Shown one piece after another: positions 24,599 through 37,720 of a stretch of 64,000 nucleotides of DNA (its first letter is position 1; each line of letters begins with the position of its first letter). This DNA is from Lactuca virosa (taxonomy: Eukaryota > Streptophyta > Magnoliopsida > Asterales > Asteraceae). The stretch covers positions 341,855,508-341,919,507 of the forward strand of contig CAKMRJ010003334.1 in assembly GCA_928212115.1 (NCBI GenBank), given 5' to 3'. The notes beneath the pieces are model-generated. The model was not told the DNA's origin. It did no database searches and saw only the letters and a program-made list of their open reading frames with translations. A program made the position numbers and the translations under genes.

Positions 24599-24722
24599 GG
24601 ATAGGGTGAGTCTGGGGGTAAAATACCTCACGATATTCAGATCACTGCTAGGCAAAGTTCGATGCTGGATAGGGTGAGTCTGGGGGTAAAATACCTCACG
24701 ATATTCGGACCACGGCTAGGCA
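24599..24722. repeat. 68-bp direct duplication in E2 5' LTR
   Basis: Units start at 24599 and 24667 with GGATAGGGTGAGTCTGGGGG. Each contains GTGAG...CTCAC enclosing GGTA-AAA-TACC, a nested hairpin. Confidence 0.85.
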
Positions 24723-25485
24723 TTGTTATCTAGATAACTACCCCTGACTTAATTGTCTTGTGGTTATTTCTTTTACGAACAAAGGTTCGTGGTGAAACTT
24801 ATTTCATTTCCCCTCATTTGATGTCTTTATCGATCCTCGTTTGCTGCTAGGGAATTTCCGAAGCAGCTTCGTCAGTTGGTTGTTCATATCGATCCTTTAG
24901 GCTATATCTTGTAAGATCACTGTATAGGATCAGTATATGGGGATCGACGTTCGTTAGTGCTTATAGTATAAACCTAGGGCAGCGATGAACTTCGTGCCTA
25001 TTCCTTAGGAAAATTCCTTAGGAATGAGTGGTAGATAATTCTTAGGGTAGATCCTTAAGAAATGAAGAAGATAATGGGGATGGGTAATTGGGTTAATTGT
25101 TTGATGATAAAACATAATAACTTTATTCTTGTGGGTTGAAAACCCTATGTACTCACCAGGTTTCCCAACCTGACCCACTCAGTTTATTTGTATCACAGCT
25201 GTCGATACGAAGCTACTTTACACTGAGAGAGATTTAAAGGAGATGTAGATCACTAGTGTAAATAAATGTAAGGTCTGTTTATGCTTATCTTTCAGTATTA
25301 ACGATGACATCCCAAAGTTTTAATATGAACAAAATACATTTCTTTGGAAATGCTTTGATAATATATTTATCATGTTTTTTTGGGAATAAATTCCAAAATA
25401 TATTTATTTAAAAATATACTCTGATTTTCAAATAAAGCATAAACAAATCGGTCTTTTATGGCCGTGAAATTGGGGATGTCACAGT

Positions 25486-25498
25486 TGGTATCAGAGCA
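25486..25498 (+). other. E2 primer binding site
   Basis: TGGTATCAGAGCA, complementary to initiator-Met tRNA, two bases after the LTR end. Confidence 0.9.
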
Positions 25499-26837
25499 TT
25501 AGTTTAAGTGAACTAGGAATTTGTAGGATTTCTAGACTTAAACTTAGAATGCTAAGTGATGATCGTGAGATGAGTGTCTACCATATTTTAAGACACGAGC
25601 ACTAGTATATTTTAGAAAAGATGCCTAAAATGCTTTTATGTGCTAGATGTTATATGTTTGCCATATATGATATTATTTGTTCGGATCTATGGTCTGTTGC
25701 CGACCGGATCTGGAAACCTTATGTGTTCAGGATTTTAAGCGTATGACTACGATATTAGAACTAGCATGTAAACGTTTCGGAGTGATAAGGAGATTTATAC
25801 GTCTATCGTAAATAAAGCTTTCCTATCTTAAATTCTCGCCCGGTACACCGAACGTCTGCTTGGGTGTACAAAACGTTATGGTGAAGACTCGTAGAGAATT
25901 GAGTAAATGGAGGAAATGAAAGGTTTATGATAATGAATGACACGTATCAGAAGATATCGTAAGAGTGGTATCTTGCCTTTAGAATGTGTCTGATAAAATA
26001 ACGGAACGTTTAAAGGAGTACGATACGTCTGAAGTACACCTTCGATTGGCAGGATGATGGAACGATTGGTGTAATTCTCGAAGTTGTCCCATCATCTGGA
26101 ATTTCCATCACCAACCGGTTTGAAGTAGAATTGATGATTGAAGATACGCATGGAAGAAGTCCTAGTAGAGTCTAGGAAAATTTTTATGATTAATTGAACG
26201 CATTCGTATGTGTTAAATTGTTTTCTGATTTTAGGACTTGGGGACTGCGAGACAATACTTGGGACGAGTATGAGTAGGTGTGAATAGTAGTAGAGATCTA
26301 TACTACTGGAAGCACAGGACTCACACTTGGATTAGGGAAAGTCACAAGGTTACCAAGAAACTAGTAATTGATTTCGTTTTTATTCAAGTATGTCGTTACC
26401 ATCGTTTCGGTAATGACTAAGAAGATGATTGTTATTCCTACCCTATAGGTCATATCGAATCGAGTCCGACTAAGATGAGTATGTTACGTGGTTCAAAGGA
26501 CCAAGTTCGATGTAGCATTTTACTTAAGCCAGAAGATTGAAGTGAAAGATGATCAAAGCGATCAATAGAAGTATCGCGCTCGTTGTTAAAGAAGTTGGTA
26601 GTTAGAAATGATACATGTTGAAATGTGATTATATCACATTAGAACATGAAGGAAGGTTTAGTTTGTTCCGAAATTTGTCTCTAAGAGACCTGAGTCTAAA
26701 CATTGCATTATACGATGAGAGATCATTAGAACATGACCCATCGTTCTGTTACAATAAATGAAGGAAAGTACTTATTCTAAGAAGAAGAAGGAGTCCTCAA
26801 TAAGGATTTATTTTGTAACTCGAAGGTTACGATTGAA
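25499..26837 (+). mobile_element. E2 leader and degenerate 5' internal region
   Basis: No ORF, zinc knuckle or protease motif could be recognised in 1.3 kb. It occupies the place of leader, gag, protease and the first half of RT. Confidence 0.6.
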
Positions 26838-28880
26838 AGTCCTGTGGAGATCTGAAGCTTTTTAGGATTAGCTGGATATTACCGAAGGTTTATCCAAGGC
26901 TTTTCTTTGATCGCTACTCCATTAACAGCTTTGACCCACAAAGGAGCTACTTATACTTGGAATGAGAAGCATAAGGAAGCTTTTGAGAAGTTAAAGAAGA
27001 AATTGTGTGAACCACCAATTCTTTCTTTGCCTGAAGGAGTTGATGACTTCGCAGTTTATAGCGATGCATCTGGAGTTGGGTTAGGTTGTGTTCTGACCCA
27101 AAGGGATAAAAGGATAGCATATGCATCGAGGTAATTGAAAGAGCATAAAAAGAACTACCCCACTCATGATCTGGAGTTGGCAGCGGTGGTATTCGCCTTA
27201 AAGATATGGAGGCATTATCTTTATGGTACTAAATGCGAACTTTTCACTGATCATAAGAGTCTTCAATATCTCTTTAATCAGAAGGAATTGAACATGAGGC
27301 AACAACGCTGGCTAGAGTTACTCAAGGACTACGACTGTGAGATACTTTACCACCCTGGTAAAGCAAATGTTGTTGTTGATGCTCTCAGTCGGAAGGTAAA
27401 CCTTGAAAAGAAAAGGCCGAGAGCGTTGAGAATTGAAGTTGTTTCGACAATTGTGGAAAATATAAAGACAGCTCAAGAGGAAGCTTTAGAGAAAAAAAAA
27501 TGACCGAAAGAAAGAACGTTTGGGCAAAACGTTAGTGTTTGATACAAACGGTCAAGGACTGAAGGTATTCCAAGATATGATTTAGGTACCTAAGACGGGA
27601 GGAGTAAGAGATCTTCTTATGGAAGAAGCTCACAAGACCATGTACTCGATTCATCCCGGCAGCACAAAAATGTGTAGGGATCTAAAACCCTACTACTGGT
27701 GGCCGACGATGAAGCTTGATGTTGCAAGTATGTGGCCGAGTGTGTAACATGTGCTAGGGTTAAGGCACAATATCAGAAACTGTATGGGAGTTTAGAACCT
27801 TTACCTGTACCCATGGGTAAATAGGAAGACATCACCATGGATTTCGTGACTAAACTGCCCAGAACAAGGAACGGTCATGACATGATTTGGGTGGTCGTTG
27901 ATCGCTTCACTAAGAGTGCGCATTTCATAGCAGCCAACGAGAAATGGTCTATGGATAAACTTGCGAATTCTTACGTGAAGGAAATTGTGAGGCTTCACGG
28001 TGTTCTGTTAACGATTGTATCAGATCGTGACAGCCTTTTTACCTCAAGGTTTTGGAGGAGTCTATAAGAGGAATTGGGTACCAAGTTGTGTTTGAGTACA
28101 GTTTACCATCCGCAAACCGATGGTCAGAGCGAACGAACAATTCAAACGTTGGAGGATATGCTGAGAGCATGTACCCTGGAATTCCAAGGTAACTGGGATG
28201 AACACTTACCTCTAGTAGAATTTTCTTATAATAATAGTTTCCACTCGAGCATCAAGATGGCACCTTATCATGCTTTGTATGGAGAAAAGTGTCGAACGCC
28301 GTCATGTTGGCTGGAAGCAGGGGAAAAGCAGTTTGTCGGACCTGAAATAGTCCATCAGACTGCTGAAAAGTTGAAAGTGATTAGGGAAAGGATGTTAGCT
28401 GCTCAAGATCGTCAAAAGAGCTATGCTTACAAGAAAAGACAACCGATATCATTCGAAGTTGGAGATTCGGTTTTACTTAAAGTCTCGCCGTGGAAGGGAC
28501 TTATAAGATTTGGTAAAAAGGGAAAGTTGAGTCCAAGGTTTATTGGACCGTTTAAAGTTCTTCAGAGGATCGGGAATCAAGCTTACAAGTTAGAATTACC
28601 AGAAGAACTAGATGGTATTCATAACACCTTTCATGTGTGTTATTTGAGGAAGTTCACGGGAGGTGTACCCGACATAATTCCAATTTTTGAATTAAGGTTG
28701 GATGAAAACAAGAGGTTAATTGAAGAACCAGAGGCAATCGTTGACCGTAAGACTAAGAAGTTGCGACGCAAGATGGTCGATTTAGTGCTTATGCGATGGA
28801 AACATGCGAATGGGCCAAATCTCACCTGGGAAACGGAGAGTGACATGATGAGTCGCTACCATTTGTTTGCTGATGTGTAA
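26838..28880 (+). pseudogene. E2 broken gypsy pol: RT thumb, RNase H, integrase, chromodomain
   Basis: Begins near the SFLGLAGYYRRFIQGF block of the RT connection region; the catalytic FIDD region is absent. RNase H motifs (VYSDASGVGLG, DLELAAVVFALK, FTDHKSL), the integrase core (HPQTDGQSERT) and the chromodomain end (LTWETESDMMSRY) follow. Disablements: TGA near 26854, TAA at 27133-27135, a frameshift in an A-run near 27500, TAG near 27584, TAG near 27823, and TAA near 28066. The last 268 codons (28074-28880) are open. It is a sister of G1 pol, sharing the RT-to-chromodomain order. Confidence 0.9.
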
Positions 28881-28899
28881 TTCCGGGGACGGAATCATC

Positions 28900-28915
28900 C
28901 TAAGGGGGAGAGAAT
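28900..28915 (+). other. E2 polypurine tract
   Basis: CTAAGGGGGAGAGAAT immediately before TGTAACGCCC. Confidence 0.9.
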
Positions 28916-31884
28916 TGTAACGCCCGTGTTTCCAGGATAGGCATTAATGATGATGAAATAGTCTAGGTCAACCTTTGTAACTCATTTTGAAGAAATGAAG
29001 AGGAATTATGTGATTATTATGTGAATTATGTGTTTTATGCTTAATTATTAGGATTTAATTAATTAAGAATAAAAATGAGCGTCGAAAATAAATATTAGAT
29101 AAAGCCGATATCTATTAAGAAAGTTGTAGTGGTCGTGACAAGGATTCCGGATATATAAAGAATACCGAAATCCAAGTTATAACGAGGAAGTTATGACATG
29201 TCGAAGTTTCGCGACAAAACCGGCACGGCGCCGAATGACGTAAAAAGTGAGTTTTTGATAAACTACTTTTTAGCCTTGGTGATCTAAATGAAAGTCTTAG
29301 TGTTCGTTAAACCAAGATTATGCATAAAAAGAACGCCCAAATCTGACTTCGTATGAAGAAGTTATGATTTTTCTAAGTTTCAGCTTAGCGGTAGACAGCT
29401 AAAAACTCAAATTTTAGATCGAGTGATTTTTAGCCGACACAACCTAAACGAGAATCGAAGGTCTCGTTAATAGTAGTACAACGGTAAAAAGACAGATGAA
29501 AACGGACGTCGGATGAAGACGTTATGAATTTTTAACGGATTTCATGTCCCGGTCTGTTAAAAATAATAATATTAAAATTAAATTCAAAATTAGCCGACGA
29601 AGTCTAAACGAAAGTTGTAAAGCGTATTTTTGCCTACGCATGCATATAAAGAACGTAAAAAACGGAGCCCGTATGCGAAAGTTATGGATTTTAGAAGTTT
29701 TAGCTCAAAAATCGAGAAAAACACGAAATCCGAAAAATTTCGCATGGTCCGGAATAGGCCACGTCACCCTCGCTCGTAGCGTGCCACGTGTCCGAATTGC
29801 TGAGTCATCCGAGGCCAGCTGGCGAGGCGTACCGCACCATCCTCGCACCGAAGGCTCGGCCAATCAGAAGCTGCCCCGTGTCCGACTCGTAGCGCGTCTG
29901 AAGCTAGTTGTCCGACCCGCGTGCCGTAACCCTCGCATCCGAAGCGCAGGTCCAATAGGCGTCCGGCACGTGCCCCTTCGCGTGTCCGAGCCTCGCAGGA
30001 ACCACCTGGAGCCTCGCATGCGAGCCACCTGGAGCCACCTGCCCTTCGCTGCTGCTGCCACCTGCCCCCCCTCGGTCCGAAACCTCCCCCTATAAATAGA
30101 AGGGTGCGAGACCTCCCGGGTATATTTTAGAAAATTGCCATTTTACACCCTAAACTCAATATTTCTTCCATTCCAACTTCCCCCAAAGCCCCAGTATTAT
30201 ACCAAACACCCAAAATACGTTCCGAAGTGCCAGAAGACCCGGTAAAATTTATCTTTTCGGTTTTGAAGCCCAACCCTCGCAGAGCCCGGTTTCTCAATAA
30301 AACTCCCGGTTTTATTAGAAACGATTGTTTTAGGAAACGAAGTGATGCCCGGTTATCGATAAATCAGGTGAGTGTGTAATCACTTTCATCTTACACCTAG
30401 ATATGAAGTATTTTCTATAAAATACGTGGTATGTGTAATTATATTAATTGTTTATTTGAGATGACTATTGAATAGATGTTTTATACCAGTTTTAAACTGT
30501 ATATGTATTTTTATCTACAAATATGTTGGGTAAAACATGGGCAGATGAATTAGATGATGTGTGATGAAATAAAAATTGATGAGAGGTATCGATGTTTAAG
30601 ATGATTTAATCATCTAGCAGAGTATAGAAAACGACCACAGACTATTCTAGATAGTCCAGTGGAACGTTAGCAGACTCGTAACCTGTAGGTATAATTGAAC
30701 TATATGTTCATTAGATGTTTTTGAACTATGTGTTCATCCGATTGTTTTTCTTTTTAACACCATTACGTGTCGGGGTACGGGAGCGTACGGGAGTACTTTA
30801 TTAGTATTTTTCCCTATACTTTTTATTTTGAAGAGCTTTGGAGTCTTCGTTACTTTTATGAAGTGATCGGATGAGCTCTTCATGTGTCAGCGTTTCCTTT
30901 CACAAAGTAATTGAGGGAACTTCATAGACTGCCTAATAAAGTGTGTCGGTAATAGACCACTACTAGGTATGTATGGTGTTATATTGTCGGATAGGGTGAG
31001 TCTAGGGGTAAAATACCTCACGATATTCAGATCACTGCTATGCAAAGTTCGATGTTGGATAGGGTGAGTCTGGGGGTAAAATACCTCACGATATTTAGAC
31101 CACGGCTAGGCATTGTTATCTAGATAACTACCCCTGACTTAATTGTCTTGTGGTTATTTCTTTTACGAACGAAGGTTCGTGGTGAAACTTATTTCATTTC
31201 CCCTCATTTGATGTCTTTATAGATCCTCGTTTGCTGCTAGGGAATTTCTGAAGCAGCTTCGTCAGTTGGTTCTTCATATCGATCCTTTAAGCTATATCTT
31301 GTAAGATCACTGTATAGGATCAGTATGTGGGGATTGACGTTCGTTAGTGCTTGTAGTATAAACCTCGGGCAGCGATGAAATTCGTGCCTATTCCTTAGGA
31401 AAATTCCTTAGGAATGAGTGGTAGATAATTCTTAGGGTAGATCCTTAAGAAATAAGAAGATAATGGGGATGGGTATTGGGTTAATTGTTTGATGATAAAA
31501 ACATAATAACTTTATTATTTGTGGTTGAAAAGCCTATGTACTACTCACCAGGTTTCCCAACCTGACCCCTCAGTTTATTTGTATCACAGTTGTCGATACG
31601 AAGCTACTTTACACTGAGAGAGATTTAAAGGAGATGTAGATCACTAGTGTAAAAAAATGTATAGGTCTGTTTATGCTTATGTTTCAGTATTGACGATGAC
31701 ATCCCAAAGTTTTAATAATGAAAACAAGTAAACATTCTTTGGAATGAAATGCTTGTGATATATATATTTATCATGTTTTTCTGGGAATAAATTCCAAAAT
31801 ATATTTATTTAAAAATATACTCTGCTTTTCAAATAAAGCATAAACAAATCGGTCTTTTCTGGCCGTGAAATTGGGGATGTCATA
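28916..31884 (+). repeat. E2 3' LTR
   Basis: 2969 bp, similar to the 5' LTR; the first 240 bp differ at roughly eight positions by eye. The final CA has become TA. It contains the G-box (29785-29790), TATA box (30091-30098) and doubled 68-bp unit (30989 and 31057). Confidence 0.9.
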
Positions 31885-31889
31885 TTATA

Positions 31890-34199
31890 TTAGCTCGAAG
31901 CTTTGTGGAAAGTGGATTCTAGTTCAGGATATTTTATGGCAGGCAGGAATTGATAATAGTGTGGAGCGTCTCGATACCTTTTCGTGGATATAAGGTTCGT
32001 CGAAAACGGATCTAGAATGAGGGAGTTATGTTAGTTTGAAGGTTTTGGTCCCTAATGGGAATAAGTGGCAAGGCAATCCCATGCATGCAAGGTGGCATGC
32101 GCGTGAGTACGCCCAACGTAATCTGGATTATGCCCAGCGTAGAGATGGAAAATGGACGCGGTAAGGTTTGAGCAGTACGCCCAGCGTAGTGTGCAGGATC
32201 CTAAAACCCTAATTTTAAGGGTGGCTCACTATTTAAAGCACCTTAAGTCCAAGGGGGTGCGGCTCTCTTTCATTCTCAGAGCCTTAAACCCTAATTTCGA
32301 GTGGTAGCTTCATCCAAGAGTGTGGTAAGCTTGGTGGGTGCATTTTTGGTGGATTTTGGTGCATTTCAAGAAGTGGAGGTTTAGTACAAGGTGGTGGTTC
32401 AAGGGAGGACTTGTGGATCTGGACCTCTTGCTACATTTTAGCTCAAAGAAGGTAAAAAGTTATGAGCTTGATCACTAGAAGTTGATATTTATGAATATGT
32501 GGGTTTTTGGTTCCATTTTGACCTCATGCGCAAGATCTAGTGGTTAGACACCACTCCAGAAGCTTTAGGTTGCCACCCTTAGCAGATCTGAGATTATAAG
32601 TGGATAAAAATGCTTGCTTGATGCTTAGATATGGTCCATGCATGTTTTAGAGGGATTAAGATGGGTATTAATGGGGTTAAGTTGGTCAATAGGCCCCTTT
32701 GAGCCAAGCAAATGCATAAAGGTGCCAACTTTATGCATTAAGAGCTTCATTTGGTGGTTTCCTGAAGTTTGGTCACAAAGTGTTTAATTGGTTAAGTCAC
32801 AAAAAAGGGTTTGAAGAATCTGCGGGTACGCCCCTCATAGGTTGATGTACGCACAGCGTACTGAGTCAACGACCCCATAGACGGTCAATGTGGGGGGAGG
32901 GTACGCCCAGCGTACTGAAGAGGTACGCCCCGCGTATGCCTCTGTTTGGGATTTCAGACTTTGGGCTTCGGGTTTGGGCCGTCTGTTTGGGCCTAGATTC
33001 TTGGGCCCTAATGGACTATCAGAATGGTTATGTTCTGGACTAATTGAAGGATTGGACCTTAGGATAAGGCCCAATAAGGAGTATGGGCCCAAATTGGAAA
33101 ATTGGGCCATGGATTTGGTGCTTGGGGAGTTTTTGGTATGTGGGCCTTGTGGACTATTAGGTTAGGGCCCAATTTGGAAAATTGGGTCATTGGTGGATTA
33201 ATTGGCCTTTGGGCCTTTCATAGTATAGTGTGGGCCATAGTTTTGGTTAAGGCATATGTTAGGGGTAAAATGGTCTTTTACCCAGGATATGAAGTTATAG
33301 TTATGGATTAGAACCCAGTTGCTAATTAGGTGTATTGATTGGTAGTGATAGCTCGGGAAGCTGGCGGACAGCAGCTAAGGATTTCATTCGGGAAGTTTTT
33401 GCATTCGAGGTGAGTCTCCTCACCATACCAATGGGTCGAAGGTACCAAGGCCGACCCATTTATCTAGTTGTGATGATTATTGCGGATGTGATATCAATAC
33501 ATTATGTATTATGTGAAGACCATGTGGGGGTTCCCATGGCAGTTAGTTATATGTGGTATTTTATTTGATTATGTGGTATGTGGTATGCTAGTTGTCTTTG
33601 TGATACTTGCATGGAAGACCCTGTGGGGTTCCCGAGGTAGTTGGATATAAGACCATATGGGGGTTCCCATGGCATTCCAGGCTAAGACCATGTGGGGGTT
33701 CCCATGGCAATAGGCTAAGACCATGTGGGGGTTCCCATGGCAGTGGGCTAAGACCATGTGGGGGTTCCCATGTCACCCGGTGTAAGACCTTGGAGGGTTT
33801 CCAGGGCATCGTTATATGTTTGTATATATGGTTTATATGGTAGTTAGTTAAGACCATGTGGGGGTTCCCATGGCAGTAGGCTAAGACCAGGAGGGGGTTC
33901 CCATGGCAGTAGGCTAAGACCAGGAGGGGGTTCCTATGGGGGTTCCCATGCTCTGGGGAACTCACTAAGCTTCATGCTTATAGTTTTGTTTATGGTTTCA
34001 GGTATCATCGGTTTGGAAAGGAAGGGTCCGGCTTGATCGCAGTGCACACACCCGTGTTTTCCGCATTATGTGATTTTGGGATGTAACTCTGATAAATGTC
34101 TTAATTAAGCAATGTTTTTGAATGATTGGATTAAATAACATATGTGTTTGACTATAATGAAAAAATGAAATTTTTACCCTGGATTTTTGGGTTGTTACA
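31890..34199 (+). repeat. H 5' LTR, second segment
   Basis: Continues the H LTR after E2 and ends GGGTTGTTACA. It has GTACGC palindromes at 32107, 32128, 32179, 32826, 32847, 32901 and 32923, a TATTTAAA box at 32230-32237, and a hairpin minisatellite at 33516-33955. The combined H 5' LTR is about 2.49 kb. Confidence 0.85.
33516..33955. repeat. 33-bp hairpin minisatellite in H 5' LTR
   Basis: Repeats of AAGACCATGTGGGGGTTCCC followed by ATGGCA, with spacers of 6-15 bp and a few diverged units. Each unit has CCATG...GGG facing CCC-ATGG, so it can fold on itself. Confidence 0.9.
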
Positions 34200-34202
34200 A
34201 GT

Positions 34203-34215
34203 TGGTATCAGAGCA
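34203..34215 (+). other. H primer binding site
   Basis: TGGTATCAGAGCA, three bases after the LTR. Confidence 0.9.
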
Positions 34216-34367
34216 TTGGTTTGAGGGATTCAGACATACTTTAGGGTGAGTCTGAACTCATATTAAGGATTTGTAAAGTTTTGAAAAGGAAAAATGTTTT
34301 GAAGGAAAGAATTTTCTAAGACAAGAAAGGGTGTGGTGCATGCAATCGGCCGAGCTCAAGTAAGTTT

Positions 34368-35132
34368 TGTTGGATTAGGTGTCTAAGTTCGTAACTATTT
34401 ATGGGATGTACTTGACCCGGTTGGCATGGTCCATTTGGGTTGCATGGCATCATGCATTTTGGATAAAATAAAATGAGAGAAATAACACTTAAGGTTTATT
34501 AATATATTATAAGTTCTAATATATTAACAATATTATTTAATTAGTATTGATCAAGAATTAATTTGATATTAATTAAGTGATCAAAAGAAGACTAATTAAA
34601 TATATGGGTTGATTGTGTAAATCACTCATACTTGTATAGTTGGCTAATGCTCCATGGATTATCAAGTTTGGCTAAAACCCATAGGATGCTCCATGGTGTC
34701 TTTGAACCCATGGATCATGGAAATGAAGAGCCATGTCAAATTAGGGTTTACATGGTGTAACCCTAATTATGACACACTATATAAGCAACATGTTGTAGAC
34801 CAAAATCAGCACTAGTGGAAGAAACAAGAGGGCATAGCCGATTCTAAGCGTGTGACATTTCTCTCAAGTTAATTCCAAGTGCATTTGGTGTTGTGTGAGA
34901 CATTTGAGGCATCACACTTGGGGTGCTAGGCTCTCAACGTTTTCAAGGAATCCAAACTACTACAAGGTATGTTTTTCTAGCTAACTTTTATGTTCAAAAG
35001 TTCCCCATGTATGCTAGATAGGATTATGAACCTTTGAAAAATCATTTTGTATGTATCTTAGTCAAACATAGATCCAAGGTTTCTAGGGTTGCATGTACAC
35101 CTTAGGAGTGTTAGAATGCTCAAAACCCAACA
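34368..35132 (+). mobile_element. Solo copia-family LTR in the H leader
   Basis: 765 bp, TGTTGGATTAGG...AAAACCCAACA, with neither polypurine tract nor primer site next to it. It is closely related to the 767-bp LTR at 55211. Flanks are T-runs, so a target duplication cannot be called. It most likely arose by recombination between the two LTRs of a full insertion. Confidence 0.85.
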
Positions 35133-36249
35133 TTTTTTCCCCAGAATACTCATATATTATGTTATCTGTTATGATTTGATTTATGAATCTGTGGATCGCA
35201 TGCTAGTTAGGGCTAGGAGTGATGCCTTTATATGTTGTATGAGCTGGTAGACTTACATGCTAGTTCTGAGTAGTCAGCAATAGATTGGCCTGATATGTGA
35301 TTCGTGTAGCCTTGGAGATACTGTATGCTATGCTGGAATGGGAATAAATATTGGTATTAGAAACTGCTAAATGTATGCTTTAAAAATTATATATGGTTAG
35401 GATCTTATAGCCTTAGAATAATTGATTTAGCCTTATTTCCTGTTCCTTGTCTGTTTGTGGTCCTAGGGTAGAGTCTATTATTCGACAGTCTATTAGATCA
35501 TGTTCTGTGTATAATTCGCATGCATAAGGCAGCCGACAGTGAGGATGGATGGATGTGGATAACATGAGTTGTGGTATGTGGGTTGAATGTTCTATGATAG
35601 TTCTTTGGATCAGAGTGCTATTGCACGAATGTTGCTTGCTTTGTGCTTTGTGGAAATTTTCAATGATGGGAGTCAGCTACCAAAGTGAATATGACGATAT
35701 TCAAGAGGTCGATGGTTGGAGACATGGGGAGTTCTTCAGCAGCTGATGGCAGGGTGAGGTTGGGAACCTAGGAAAGCTTAGGATATGCTCCAGTGAGTTT
35801 AGTGGGGCGGTTCGGTGAGGTTGGGAACCTAGGGGAGCCTAGGAGTTGCTTCGGTGGGTATCATGATGTTGTTTAGCGGGTATTTGGTGCATCAGTGGAG
35901 TAGGTGACTTAAAGGATTCAGGAGGATTGTTGAGGAAAATATGGATAGGTGTGGAAGGTAGTATTGGGTCCGTACTACGAAAGCACATGATCCATACTCG
36001 AATCGGTGAGAGTCTTGGAGAATCTAAGAAGCTTATGGGAAGGAAAATTCTTGGTTGTGCTTTGACCGTGGGAATAGCTGCTTTGCAGGATGAGGATGAG
36101 CACGCATGGAAAGGACCAGGGTTTGGTCCCGGCTCCGGTGGTGGGCCAGTTAGTGGAAGGACTGCCAGGATTTGATTTCGCCTTGGATCTCTTGTATCAG
36201 GCGGCAAGGATTGATTGTGAGATCTATTTCACTTTAGGGATTGGAGACT
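35133..36249 (+). mobile_element. H leader, non-coding
   Basis: No ORF with family resemblance. Several short ORFs overlap on both strands and show no conserved motif. The position corresponds to the leader of M (62.3-63.2 kb). Confidence 0.5.
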
Positions 36250-36790
36250 ATGTCTTGGGAGTAGTTGTAGTCCGGTTTAGGGCAGAGCTTACTCCAGCTA
36301 TTGCAGTCCAGTTGTGGACGATTGAGCGGGTGAGTGTGTCAGGGTGAGAGACCCTGAATGATATGATTTCTAGAGCCCTAGAGCGGGAGATTTATTTGGA
36401 GCACATTGGGAAGAGGGGACCAGATCACGTGCATATATTGGAGGGTCCCGAGAAGGGACCCAAGATTTCGGATTAGCTTTTGAGAGGACAGCAGGGTCGG
36501 ATTCAGTACAGCACATGCGGGAAACCGTATGATGGAGTTTGTCGTTCCAGGGGTCTGGGCTGCTACAAGTGTGGCAAGGTTGGTCATGTCAGTAGGGAAT
36601 GCCCACAGGGGGCAATCCTGTTATGTTTTCACTGTGGTCAGGTGGGATACAAGAAGGCCGACTGTCCGATGATCAGAGGAAGAGTGGTGAGTGCGCCTGC
36701 TCCGGCTATTTTGGGTATCAATGACGGATGAGAGGGTAGGGCAGGAGCCCCAGCAGAGAGGGGCCACACTTTGCAGTATTAGACAGGGGA
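36250..36790 (+). pseudogene. Degenerate gypsy gag with zinc knuckles (H)
   Basis: The segment RFRAELTPAIAVQ, then ALEREIYLEHI and two zinc knuckles, parallels the second half of the M gag. One knuckle (CYKCGKVGHVSREC) is a complete CX2CX4HX4C. The other (CFHCGQVGYKKADC) has Tyr where the His should be. Part of the gag domain between the two alignable blocks is missing. Stops at about 36346 (TGA) and 36474 (TAG) interrupt it. Gag would package element RNA. It lies just upstream of an intron-like segment, as in M. Confidence 0.8.
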
Positions 36791-36820
36791 GATTGGAACT
36801 TCAGCAAGCGTGGGTACGGG

Positions 36821-36883
36821 GTATGTACCTTTTTTCCTTCTTTCCAACTTTATTTGTATTTGATTGATGTTATCTTGCATCAG
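36821..36883 (+). other. Intron-like segment after gag in H
   Basis: A GTATGT donor at 36821, a T-rich body, TTGATTGAT as a possible branch site, and an acceptor ending CAG at 36883: 63 bp. It occupies the same place relative to gag as the 64-bp segment in M. What follows in H is not protease. Confidence 0.45.
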
Positions 36884-37720
36884 TGTGAGTAAGCATATCG
36901 TTGGGTTGTTATATTTGTTGTGGTCGAGTTAAATGTATATTCAAGAAGAGTTATATGCCATCTGCATACCATGAACCTTTGGTGGAGTAGTACAAGGTCG
37001 TCTCCTTATAAATAGTGGATTTCCAGTATTCGATTCTCATCTTGGGTATAGTCGGGGTTGGTTCAAGGGCTTGTACAAGGAAGTTATGACTAGGACTCAG
37101 TAGCCCTTGTATTTGTGCTTGGAAGAGCTTTCGGGGTTGCCAAGGGAAGAGAGAGTTGTTGCGGGGGTTTTGGTTGAGTATCCATCCTTTGGACTTCAAG
37201 ATCTGAGGGTGATATCATAATAAGCATCTGGAGGCCTTGATGTTGTTTGGATTCAGGAAGTATTAGCTGGTTATCAGGAGATGTGTTGTTTGGGAAGGGT
37301 TACTTATGACGCATTAGCCTTGGTAAGCACCGGTCATCAACAGATTGATCATTGGAACGTAAGAAGGATTGGGTATCCTTCAACTTTCATGTGTCGAGCG
37401 GACTTAGTCGAATCTAAGTGGGGGAGAACCGTCCAGGTAGCCAGAACAGAAGCAAGGGTGAAACTAGGATACGTTTCGCATCCCCTTCGGGAAAAGGAAG
37501 GCGGCCCTAGTGGCTGTCTGGATGTAGGATTCTGTGGGATGGGAGTTCGGGAAACTCCCCAACGTTTTGATCGCGTCTTCTTGACGTCAGATAGCAGGCT
37601 TTGGGGGAGGGAACCAGGTTGGGTTCCAGTCAGTACTTGAGTTCATCTTGGAATGTTAGATCGCGTGAGTGCTCAACGTTGAGATGAGTTCGGGTTGGTA
37701 AAAGAGCGATTGGGTAGTGT
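36884..37720 (+). other. H internal region after gag, no pol recognised
   Basis: Short ORFs (for example 37281-37640) show no retroviral motif. It stands where protease and RT would be. Confidence 0.4.

Larger units (their letters stand above)
22531..25483 (+). repeat. E2 5' LTR
   Basis: 2953 bp, TGTAACGCCC...GATGTCACA, followed by the primer binding site. It contains a GC-rich block (about 23300-23700), a TATA box (23703-23710) and a two-copy 68-bp repeat at 24599. Confidence 0.9.
22531..31884 (+). mobile_element. Complete gypsy LTR insertion E2 inside the H 5' LTR
   Basis: Flanked by the 5-bp duplication TTATA (22526-22530 and 31885-31889). It has two LTRs, a Met-tRNA primer binding site, degenerate internal sequence and a polypurine tract. 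Removing it joins the H LTR in register with the uninterrupted copy at 39.07-39.3 kb, which confirms insertion into H. The internal region is only 3.4 kb because gag, protease and most of RT are deleted or unrecognisable. Confidence 0.93.

Noticed and set aside
29544..30095. 183-codon ORF rich in Arg, Pro and Ser
   Set aside because: Lies across the GC-rich U3 of the E2 3' LTR; the equivalent in the 5' LTR (23287-23499) is broken. An LTR shadow.
33516..33965. Minus-strand ORFs with repeated HGNPHMVLA-like peptides
   Set aside because: They are translations of the 33-bp LTR minisatellite, on the strand opposite the LTR, and recur at 40936-41257. Not a gene.
34368..35132. Exact target duplication for the solo copia LTR
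   Set aside because: Both flanks are T-runs (AGTTT versus TTTTTT), so no duplication can be defined.
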